In this document: positions 1 to 5,218 of the stretch, one piece after another | How positions within the stretch are numbered: the stretch's first letter is position 1 | Layout of the letters: every line of letters starts with the position of its first letter | Source of the DNA: an uncultured Coriobacteriaceae bacterium | GTDB taxonomy: Bacteria > Actinomycetota > Coriobacteriia > Coriobacteriales > QAMH01 | Direction of reading: 5' to 3' | Assembly (NCBI GenBank): GCA_902783925.1 | Contig: CACZSV010000066.1 | Location: 1 to 7,268 of the forward strand | DNA length: 7,268 nt | Translations under genes and position numbers: made by a program | Notes under the pieces: model-generated | What the model was told of the DNA's origin: nothing | Seen by the model: the letters and a program-made list of their open reading frames with translations, nothing else | Database searches by the model: none

Positions 1-239
1 ATCACCTGCGCACGCAGAGAGCCGCCATCTGTCGTTGCTGAGACCTCGAATACCTCGAAATCTTCCGTTTTACCTGTATCTGCGTTGTACCACTGGTAGC
101 TGACCTGAATTGTCGTCTTTGCTGCTGCCAGCGCGTTTTGGGATAGCCCCCACGCGATTCCCGCGAACGCCAGCACCGCCACGGCAATGACAGCAGACGC
201 GATGCGCCACGGGGGTGATATGCTTGCACCTGATCTCAT
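1..239 (-). CDS. Secreted or membrane-anchored protein of unknown function (5' part only)
   Basis: The reading frame starts at an ATG (239-237) preceded by AAAGGAGAG, a good ribosome binding site, and runs off the left edge of the window without a stop, giving 79 codons. The N-terminus is a typical Sec signal peptide: a short polar start with one Arg, a basic residue near position 12, a hydrophobic core at about residues 14-32 (IASAVIAVAVLAFAGIAW) and a likely cleavage site near residues 37-41 in NALAAAK. The visible mature part, beginning TTIQVSYQWYNADTGK, alternates polar and hydrophobic residues and looks like beta strands of an extracytoplasmic domain. I do not recognise the family. It is divergent from the Moco operon and shares its control region, so a link to molybdoenzyme metabolism is possible but only inferred. 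The signal peptide, start and ribosome binding site make it a real gene with good confidence; the function is unknown. Confidence 0.75.
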   Translation of the reverse strand, partial: MRSGASISPPWRIASAVIAVAVLAFAGIAWGLSQNALAAAKTTIQVSYQWYNADTGKTEDFEVFEVSATTDGGSLRAQV

Positions 240-375
240 CTTCTCTCCTTTGCATCGAGCTTTCATGGCGAGGGTCAGAGGACCGCCTTCGCCAAAGTGC
301 GCTGATGCTAGCCCCGATGTATCCGGGCAAACCACCCCCAAAACCTAACGTAGATCGGTATTCGTCTTGAACGAT

Positions 376-478
376 TTCGGAATATCTTCGGGCTCGAATC
401 GGAAACGATTCGGAATCATTTCCGATAAGAATCCGGTCCATCTCGGAGTTCCGCAGGTCCTACGCTATACTCCGAAAA
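376..478. promoter_or_regulatory. Operator-like cluster of TCGGA/TCCGA motifs between divergent genes
   Basis: Within about 100 bases there are repeated TCGGA-type motifs: TTCGGAAT at 376-383, ATCGGAAA at 398-405, TTCGGAAT again at 409-416 (33 bases, about three helical turns, after the first), TTTCCGAT at 419-426, CGGAGTTCCG at 444-453, and ACTCCGAAAA at 469-478. The central part, 398-426, is a 29-base palindrome centred on base 412 in which only the 406/418 pair fails to match. CGGAGTTCCG lies where the -35 region of the proposed mobB promoter would fall. This is what a multi-site binding region for a dimeric regulator looks like. The regulator is not known; the motif does not resemble the E. 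coli ModE box. Confidence 0.55.
466..471 (+). promoter_or_regulatory. Probable -10 element of the Moco operon promoter
   Basis: TATACT matches the sigma-70-type -10 consensus at five of six positions and lies 81 bases before the mobB start. No good -35 hexamer is present 16-18 bases upstream (TCGGAG at 443-448), which suits an activator-dependent promoter. A TTGACA at 488-493 has no matching -10 downstream and is less convincing. Transcription would begin near 478. Confidence 0.4.
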
Positions 479-492
479 AGCGAAAGATTGAC

Positions 493-513
493 ATCTTGGA
501 CATCGGCCAAGAT
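493..513 (+). promoter_or_regulatory. Hairpin or operator in the mobB leader
   Basis: ATCTTGG (493-499) and CCAAGAT (507-513) are perfect 7-bp inverted repeats around a 7-base loop. If transcription starts near 478 this lies in the 5' untranslated RNA, about 40 bases before the mobB start. It has no T-run, so it is not an intrinsic terminator. It could be an RNA hairpin or a repressor site; the sequence does not decide. Confidence 0.35.
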
Positions 514-551
514 TGAGTACGCTGCGATGTAGCGGCGGCAGAGGAGGTTGT

Positions 552-1088
552 ATGGGCTCGGTTCCCGTTATCACGCTCACGGGGTGGTCGAACTCAGGCA
601 AGACCACGTTCAATACGCATGTCGTCGAGATACTCACGCAGGCTGGCGTGCGCGTGGGAGTTATCAAGCATCATGGGCATGCGCCGGGCGGCGTGGACCA
701 GGAGGGCAAGGACTCGTGGAAATACGAGCAGGCAGGTGCGTGCCCGGTGGTGCTCTCTGCTTCTTCTCAGTACGCCATTTTCGTGAACACGCCAAAGCGG
801 GAGGCAACGCGTGACGAGCTCATTGCAAAGATCGCCGATGATGTCGATATCGTGCTCGTCGAGGGATTCCGCTCATCTGCGGAAGGCGCGGTCGAGCTCT
901 ACCGCGTCGGTGCGGGGCATCCTGACCCCAAGCTCACGCCCGAGGAGAGAATCGCCGTCATCACCGATAGCGATGAACTCGCAGCTCAGGTGCGAGCCGA
1001 AGGCAAACCGGTTTTCGCGCTTGATGACTTTCGGGCTGTTGCCCGTTACTTCTGTGAGCTCGCAGGTTTACAGTCGGTGGAATTGTAG
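552..1088 (+). CDS. mobB: Molybdopterin-guanine dinucleotide biosynthesis protein B
   Basis: MobB is a GTP-binding accessory protein that helps MobA attach GMP to molybdopterin to form the guanine dinucleotide cofactor of DMSO-reductase-family enzymes. The 178-residue product has the usual family length (about 175). A P-loop lies at residues 11-18 (GWSNSGKT), right after the first beta strand. The family segments KHHGH and GKDSWKYEQAG follow, and VDIVLVEGFRSS is the Walker-B-like strand with the conserved VEGF. The start at 552 is preferred because GAGGAGG (541-547) lies just before it and the P-loop falls where it should; an upstream TTG at 513 would add 13 residues without similarity to the family. 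It is the first gene of the operon, 33 bases before moaA. A weak secondary promoter for moaA may lie at its end (TTTACA 1067-1072, TATCCT 1089-1094). MobA is not in the window. Confidence 0.93.
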   Translation: MGSVPVITLTGWSNSGKTTFNTHVVEILTQAGVRVGVIKHHGHAPGGVDQEGKDSWKYEQAGACPVVLSASSQYAIFVNTPKREATRDELIAKIADDVDIVLVEGFRSSAEGAVELYRVGAGHPDPKLTPEERIAVITDSDELAAQVRAEGKPVFALDDFRAVARYFCELAGLQSVEL

Positions 1089-1121
1089 TATCCTGCGATG
1101 AATGTTTGCAGAGGAGTGTGA

Positions 1122-2126
1122 ATGAAAGATAACTATGGTCGCCGCATCGACTACCTGCGCATATCGCTGACCGACCGCTGTAATCTGCGCTGTATTTACT
1201 GTATGCCCGAAGAGGGGGTGCCCTTCCGTGCACACGATTCCATTCTGCGCATCGAAGAGATTGTCGCTTTCACACAACGTGCCGCAAAGGCGGGCATCCA
1301 CAAGATTCGCCTGACTGGAGGCGAGCCGCTTGTACGCAAAGGCGTTGTCGACCTTATCCGAGAGATTCGTAAAATCCCGGAAATCGAGGATATCTCTCTG
1401 ACGACCAACGCCATCTTGTTGCCAAAGATGGCAGGCGTTTTGCGTGACGCCGGGCTTACACGCGTGAATATCTCTCTCGATACGCTCGACCCGGTGCAGT
1501 TTACCTATATCACCCGCATGGGCAAGATCGAAGATGTGTTCGCCGGCATTCAGGCCGCGCTCGATTACGGGTTCGACCCCGTCAAGATCAACGCGGTCGC
1601 TGTGCGCAGCCTCGACCAGGATTTCTTCGCGTTTGCCAAGCTCTCGCTTGAAAAGCCATTACACGTACGCTTTATCGAATACATGCCCGTTGGCAAGAGC
1701 ACGGGCGGAACCGGCGCGGGCTGGACAGAGGCAGACATTATCCCTGCTAACGAGATAATCGAGGCGATAAACCGCGATGCGCGTAAGGAGGGCATCGGCG
1801 CACTCGAGCCGGTCACAGAAGGTGGGCTTCCTGCAGGCAGTGGCCCTGCCATCTACTATAGCTTCCCTGAGGCGCAAGGCACGGTGGGTTTTATCAGCGC
1901 GATGTCGAATCATTTTTGCTCGAGTTGCAACCGCCTGCGTCTCACCGCGGATGGAAAGATACGTCCCTGCCTGTTCAGCGATGAGGAAATCGATGTCATG
2001 GCGGCGATTCGTAGCGGAAGCCAGGAGGCTGTCGACCTCGCGATTCAACAGGCAATCGGCATCAAACCAGACGAGCATCACGAGGAACGCTCGACGGTGC
2101 GCCGCATGAGCCAGATTGGTGGATAG
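1122..2126 (+). CDS. moaA: GTP 3',8-cyclase MoaA (radical SAM, Moco step 1)
   Basis: MoaA uses S-adenosylmethionine and two 4Fe-4S clusters to convert GTP to 3',8-cyclo-7,8-dihydro-GTP, the first step of Moco synthesis in the cytoplasm. The product has 334 residues, close to E. coli MoaA (329). The radical SAM motif C-x3-C-x2-C is at residues 20, 24 and 27 (CNLRCIYC), followed by LTGGEPLVRKG, which matches the SAM-binding GGEP motif. The C-terminal cluster is held by C266, C269 and C283 with the family spacing C-x2-C-x13-C. The protein ends in the essential double glycine (MSQIGG). All key residues are present, so it should be active. GAGGAG at 1111-1116, five bases before the ATG, supports the start. 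moaC follows after 8 bases, and the moaC ribosome binding site overlaps the moaA stop codon, which suggests translational coupling. Confidence 0.97.
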   Translation: MKDNYGRRIDYLRISLTDRCNLRCIYCMPEEGVPFRAHDSILRIEEIVAFTQRAAKAGIHKIRLTGGEPLVRKGVVDLIREIRKIPEIEDISLTTNAILLPKMAGVLRDAGLTRVNISLDTLDPVQFTYITRMGKIEDVFAGIQAALDYGFDPVKINAVAVRSLDQDFFAFAKLSLEKPLHVRFIEYMPVGKSTGGTGAGWTEADIIPANEIIEAINRDARKEGIGALEPVTEGGLPAGSGPAIYYSFPEAQGTVGFISAMSNHFCSSCNRLRLTADGKIRPCLFSDEEIDVMAAIRSGSQEAVDLAIQQAIGIKPDEHHEERSTVRRMSQIGG

Positions 2127-2134
2127 GAGTAGCA

Positions 2135-2695
2135 ATGACCCAGGATCTTCCCGGAGGACTGTACGCCGGCAATTCTCAAAATGAGGAGGCGCGCGACGGC
2201 AACTTGAGCCACGTCGACGAGAAGGGTGCCGTGCGCATGGTCGATGTGTCTGCTAAAGACGATACGCAGCGTCAGGCGATTGCGGAGGGTTGGATTTTCA
2301 TGCACTCCGATACTCTCGCGATGATTACCGAAGGCCGCGCCGCCAAAGGCGATGTGCTCGCATGTGCGCGCGTAGCGGGCATCATGGGTTGCAAGCAGAC
2401 CAGCTCGCTGATTCCGATGTGCCATCCGCTCAACATAACAAAGTCTAAGTGCGATCTTGAACCGGTGATGCCGGGCGACCGCGAAGACGGGCGTGTGGGC
2501 ATACACGCAACCATGACAACGGGTGTGACGGGCAAGACCGGTATCGAGATGGAAGCCCTGACCGGAGTAAGCATCGCTCTGCTCACGGTATATGATATGT
2601 GCAAGGCGGTCGATCGCGGCATGGAGATATGCGATGTTCGCCTACTCAGAAAAGAAGGCGGCCGTACTGGCCTGTGGACAAGAGATGCGGAGTAA
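2135..2695 (+). CDS. moaC: Cyclic pyranopterin monophosphate synthase MoaC
   Basis: MoaC rearranges the MoaA product into cyclic pyranopterin monophosphate. The 186-residue product holds the core from LSHVDEKGAVRMVDVSAK (residue 24 on) through CKQTSSLIPMCHPL to KTGIEMEALTGVSIALLTVYDMCKA. Residues matching the E. coli catalytic set are visible: K71 in the KGDV segment, H97 in CHPL, D154 and K157 in YDMCK. The family is usually about 160 residues; the excess comes mostly from a polar N-terminal extension of 23 residues and a 6-residue insertion near residues 112-118. GGAG at 2126-2129 supports the ATG at 2135. A second strong SD-like GAGGAGG at 2183-2189 lies 14 bases before an in-frame TTG (2204) that coincides with the usual family start, so a shorter form is conceivable. 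The next gene starts 3 bases after the stop. Confidence 0.96.
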   Translation: MTQDLPGGLYAGNSQNEEARDGNLSHVDEKGAVRMVDVSAKDDTQRQAIAEGWIFMHSDTLAMITEGRAAKGDVLACARVAGIMGCKQTSSLIPMCHPLNITKSKCDLEPVMPGDREDGRVGIHATMTTGVTGKTGIEMEALTGVSIALLTVYDMCKAVDRGMEICDVRLLRKEGGRTGLWTRDAE

Positions 2696-2698
2696 TCC

Positions 2699-3172
2699 AT
2701 GAACGTCAAATTCGCGATTGTGACCTGCTCGTCGACACGAAGCCTGGAAGAAGACAGCGCTGGCGCCCGTCTCGAGGAACTCATCGCGCAGCAAGGCTGG
2801 ACTACCTTGAGCCGCGTCGTTGTCAAAGACGATGTCGACCAGATTGCAAACGCTATCGTCGATGGATGCGATGCCGGAGCGGATGTCGTGCTGACCTGCG
2901 GTGGAAGCGGCCTTTCTCTGGCCGATGTCACTCCCGAGGCGACACGCAAGGTCTGTGATCGCGAGGTTCCGGGCGTCGCGGAAGCCATGCGGGCATATTC
3001 TATGACCAAGACTCATCGTGCCATGCTGAGCCGCGCGATCTGCATGCAGCGCGGCCGCGTGCTGGTCGTCAACTTACCGGGAAGCAAGAAAGCCGCTGAA
3101 GAAAACTGGGAAGGCATTTACGACCAGTTCGATCACGCGGTTTCGATGATGGCGGGCGAGGGGCATGCGTAA
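2699..3172 (+). CDS. moaB: MogA/MoaB-family molybdopterin adenylyltransferase
   Basis: This family transfers AMP from ATP to molybdopterin so that MoeA can insert molybdate. The 157-residue product is a single MoCF-binding domain of the usual MoaB size. Recognisable parts are the first strand VKFAIVTCSS, VKDD (residues 43-45 match the MogA acidic site around Asp49), the nucleotide loop TCGGSGLSLADVTPEAT (66-82), DREVPGVAEAMR and VVNLPGSKKA. Asp76 corresponds to the essential Asp82 of E. coli MogA. Two differences from the common GGTG-x-x-x-RD motif are visible: Ser70 replaces Thr and Ala75 replaces the Arg before Asp76. DREVPG and NLPG favour MogA-like function, but the gene could equally be named mog; I cannot separate them without alignment. 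GGAG at 2689-2692 is its ribosome binding site. Its end overlaps the next gene by 8 bases. Confidence 0.9.
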   Translation: MNVKFAIVTCSSTRSLEEDSAGARLEELIAQQGWTTLSRVVVKDDVDQIANAIVDGCDAGADVVLTCGGSGLSLADVTPEATRKVCDREVPGVAEAMRAYSMTKTHRAMLSRAICMQRGRVLVVNLPGSKKAAEENWEGIYDQFDHAVSMMAGEGHA

Positions 3173-3551
3173 GAAGGACTCCGAATATCACACGGGGAGG
3201 CTCAATATCTCGTGTCCACCCTCGGTAAAAGATGCGATTGCAGCGGACGCCACCGCTCACGGGCAATCGATCAGCCAGTTCATCTTAGAGCTCTATGACA
3301 AGAGCACCCAGGCGGGCACAACGGAGCACCTAGCTCATGTGGGCCTCGATCTCGTCGGTCTCAAGAAGCGCCTTGTCGATATAGATGTGCATTTGCGTCG
3401 CTCGCTAGCGCGAAGCAAACAGATTGTCGATACTGCCGTGCTTGACGACTTAGCACAGCTCAAACGCATCGAAGATGAGGTCGACCAGGCACTCAAAGAG
3501 ACCGTTGCAGCGGTAAAGCTGCTTAAGGCGCAGGACTCCGAAAAACTCTGA
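3165..3551 (+). CDS. Small ribbon-helix-helix / coiled-coil protein coupled to the Moco operon
   Basis: I do not recognise a named family. The 128-residue product begins with a basic tail (MRKK) and a segment at about residues 12-46 that reads as a ribbon-helix-helix DNA-binding fold: a strand (RLNISCPP), a helix (SVKDAIAADATAHG) and a second helix (SISQFILELYDK), the CopG/Arc pattern. Residues 59-125 are rich in Leu, Glu, Lys and Arg with heptad-like spacing and no proline, so they probably form long helices or a coiled coil. There are no membrane segments. The start overlaps the end of the MogA/MoaB gene (ATGCGTAA), and no well-spaced ribosome binding site precedes it, so it is probably translated by ribosomes finishing the upstream gene. 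The context suggests an operon regulator; a MobC-like mobilisation or partition accessory protein has a similar build and cannot be excluded. Confidence 0.7.
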   Translation: MRKKDSEYHTGRLNISCPPSVKDAIAADATAHGQSISQFILELYDKSTQAGTTEHLAHVGLDLVGLKKRLVDIDVHLRRSLARSKQIVDTAVLDDLAQLKRIEDEVDQALKETVAAVKLLKAQDSEKL

Positions 3552-3685
3552 GCATCGCCCCAAGGCGAGTTGCGAGGAACGTCATCCCGACTCACCCGTC
3601 AGCATCCTGCTCGTGCGCGAGAAATCGTATGGACAAACCAAGGCCATATTCCGATAAGTTTGATATAGAATAGTGAGCCGCAAGC
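3552..3685 (+). promoter_or_regulatory. Spacer between Moco operon and tRNA with small hairpin and tRNA promoter candidates
   Basis: Just after the last Moco-operon gene a short hairpin, TCGCC (3555-3559), CCAA, GGCGA (3564-3568), is present but has no T-run, so termination is doubtful. Two promoter readings for the tRNA are possible. One is TGGACA (3630-3635) with a 17-base spacer and GATAAG (3653-3658). The other is the better -10 TAGAAT (3666-3671), which lacks a clear -35 and would start RNA about 8 bases before the tRNA. Read-through from the Moco operon is not excluded. Confidence 0.35.
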
Positions 3686-3762
3686 GCGCCCTTAGCTCAG
3701 CTGGATAGAGCACCGGACTTCTAATCCGACGGTCGAGGGTTCGAATCCCCCAGGGCGCGCCA
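3686..3762 (+). tRNA. tRNA-Arg (anticodon UCU)
   Basis: The 77-base gene folds into a full cloverleaf. The 7-bp acceptor stem pairs GCGCCCT with AGGGCGC, the D stem pairs GCTC with GAGC, the anticodon loop is CTTCTAA with TCT at positions 34-36, and the T loop is TTCGAAT. G73 and an encoded CCA end follow. The sequence closely resembles E. coli tRNA-Arg(UCU), which reads AGA and AGG codons. Two pairs are imperfect: C27-A43 at the top of the anticodon stem and A50-C64 in the T stem. Both are single-base departures and the rest of the molecule is intact. The gene stands alone between the Moco operon and murA. Confidence 0.96.
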
Positions 3763-3841
3763 ATGAGTCCCAGCTCATCGCGCGTAAGCCGAGATGCGCA
3801 CCAGCGCAGGAAGAGCTCCGTGCCTCCCCTCACAGCATCTA

Positions 3842-3872
3842 CAGACATGCCAGCTGCTCGTCATGCTACACT
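3842..3872 (+). promoter_or_regulatory. Probable murA promoter with extended -10
   Basis: TGCTACACT (3864-3872) is an extended -10 element: TG, one base, then TACACT, matching TATAAT at four of six positions. CAGACA at 3842-3847 could serve as -35 with a long 19-base spacer. RNA would start near 3879, giving a leader of about 18 bases. The stretch between the tRNA and this site holds a short inverted repeat (ATGAG 3763-3767, CTCAT 3774-3778) directly after the tRNA and nothing else I can support. Confidence 0.4.
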
Positions 3873-3896
3873 TTCGCAAAACAAAAAAGGGGATGT

Positions 3897-5195
3897 ATGG
3901 ATTCACGTGAAGTAATTGTTGTAACTGGGGGAAAGCCCATTTCAGGCACCGTGCATATTGGCGGTGCCAAGAATTCCGTTCTAAAGCTCATGGCGGCAAG
4001 CGTTATGGCCCAAGGCGAGACGCGTCTCGACAACGTGCCGCTCATATCCGACGTCGACGTCATGTGCGAGGTGCTCGAGACAATCGGCGCCAAGGTCGAG
4101 CGGGGCGAGCAGCGCGGAGAAGGACGGCATACGCTCTTCATCGAGACGAGCGACTTGACCTCGTATCGCACGCCGTATGAACTTGTCGCGAAAATGCGCG
4201 CCTCGATTTCCATCTTAGGTCCGCTCATTACGCGATTCGGGCGTGCATGCGTTGCCATGCCCGGCGGTTGCCAGATCGGTTCGCGCGGGCTCGATATGCA
4301 TATCTCGAGCCTCGAGGCGCTGGGCGTGCAGTTCGATATGAGCCACGGCTATATCAACGCGACCACGCCCAATGGGCTTATCGGCGCCGAGATCATTCTC
4401 GACTTCCAGAGCGTCGGTGCCACCGAGAACCTCATGATGGCGAGTGTATGCGCCAAGGGCACCACAGCCATTCACAATGCCGCATGCGAGCCGGAGATCG
4501 TCGATCTTGCCGAGTTTCTCAACTCCATGGGCGCGCAAATTGAGGGTGCGGGAACGCCCAATGTGATTATCCACGGCGTAAGCGAGTTGCATTCGACCAC
4601 TCATAAGACCGTTGGCGATCGCATCGAGGCGGGCACTTTTCTCGTGGCGGGTGCCGTAACGGGCGGTCCTGTCACGGTTGAAGGCGTGAACCCCGACCAT
4701 CTGGGGCTGGCGCTCAAGAAACTGCACGAGATGGGCGCCGATTTGGTCATCACCGACAACATGGTCACATTCGAGAGAACTGAAGAGTTGCGCCCCACCG
4801 ACATCCAGACACTTCCGCACCCGGGGTTCCCCACGGATCTCCAAGCGCAGTTCATGGTTCTTGCATCGCTTGCGAGGGGCGGATCGATAATTACCGAGAA
4901 CGTCTTCGAAAATCGTTTCATGTTCGCTGCAGAACTTGCCCGCATGGGAGCCGATATCCGTATCGATGGCCACCACGCTCTTGTTAACGGCGTCAGCCAT
5001 CTATCGGGTGCGCCGGTGAATTCGACGGATTTGCGTGCTGGTGCGGCTTTGGTCATCGCCGGCCTCGTTGCAGACGGGCCAACCTGCGTCTACAGCATCC
5101 ACCATATCGACCGCGGCTATGAAGATTACGTTGGCAAGCTGTGCGCTCTTGGCGCAGATATCGAACGCGTGCAAGCGCAGGCGTTGAGCCTGTAG
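3897..5195 (+). CDS. murA: UDP-N-acetylglucosamine 1-carboxyvinyltransferase
   Basis: MurA transfers enolpyruvate from phosphoenolpyruvate to UDP-GlcNAc, the first committed step of peptidoglycan synthesis in the cytoplasm. The 432-residue product has the family length (about 420). K25-N26 lie in the substrate motif GGAKNS. The mobile catalytic loop MPGGCQIGSRGLD carries Cys125, matching Cys115 of E. coli, so this enzyme has the fosfomycin-target cysteine rather than the Asp of mycobacteria. D314 in FPTDLQAQF matches the general base Asp305, and R406 in HIDRGYE matches Arg397. About nine residues around 70-78 (GEQRGEGRH) form a charged insertion in a surface loop. The start at 3897 follows AAAAAAGGGG; an overlapping ATG at 3893 is in another frame. 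The next gene begins 23 bases after the stop and is probably co-transcribed. Confidence 0.97.
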   Translation: MDSREVIVVTGGKPISGTVHIGGAKNSVLKLMAASVMAQGETRLDNVPLISDVDVMCEVLETIGAKVERGEQRGEGRHTLFIETSDLTSYRTPYELVAKMRASISILGPLITRFGRACVAMPGGCQIGSRGLDMHISSLEALGVQFDMSHGYINATTPNGLIGAEIILDFQSVGATENLMMASVCAKGTTAIHNAACEPEIVDLAEFLNSMGAQIEGAGTPNVIIHGVSELHSTTHKTVGDRIEAGTFLVAGAVTGGPVTVEGVNPDHLGLALKKLHEMGADLVITDNMVTFERTEELRPTDIQTLPHPGFPTDLQAQFMVLASLARGGSIITENVFENRFMFAAELARMGADIRIDGHHALVNGVSHLSGAPVNSTDLRAGAALVIAGLVADGPTCVYSIHHIDRGYEDYVGKLCALGADIERVQAQALSL

Positions 5196-5218
5196 GATGC
5201 TGGCGGGGAAAAGCGAAC

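Noticed and set aside
240..310. Possible riboswitch in the minus-strand leader (fragments such as GATGCAAAGG and GGCGAAGG recall cyclic-di-GMP or Moco motifs)
   Set aside because: Only a small imperfect hairpin can be formed (GGCGA with TCGCC), and the conserved core of neither riboswitch class is complete.
70..441. Minus-strand 123-codon frame across the divergent region
   Set aside because: It crosses the palindrome and overlaps the secreted-protein gene in another frame; the frame starting at 239 has the ribosome binding site and a signal peptide.
3686..3762. Integration site of a mobile element at the tRNA
   Set aside because: The tRNA 3' end is not repeated elsewhere in the window, and no integrase or phage gene is present.
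3582..3848. 88-codon minus-strand reading frame with GIRTLDRRIRSPVLYPAELRA-like sequence
   Set aside because: This is the well-known false protein produced by translating the antisense strand of a tRNA gene; the tRNA-Arg explains it fully.
4215..5000. Long minus-strand frame of 261 codons opposite murA
   Set aside because: It is an antisense shadow of the clearly recognisable murA gene.
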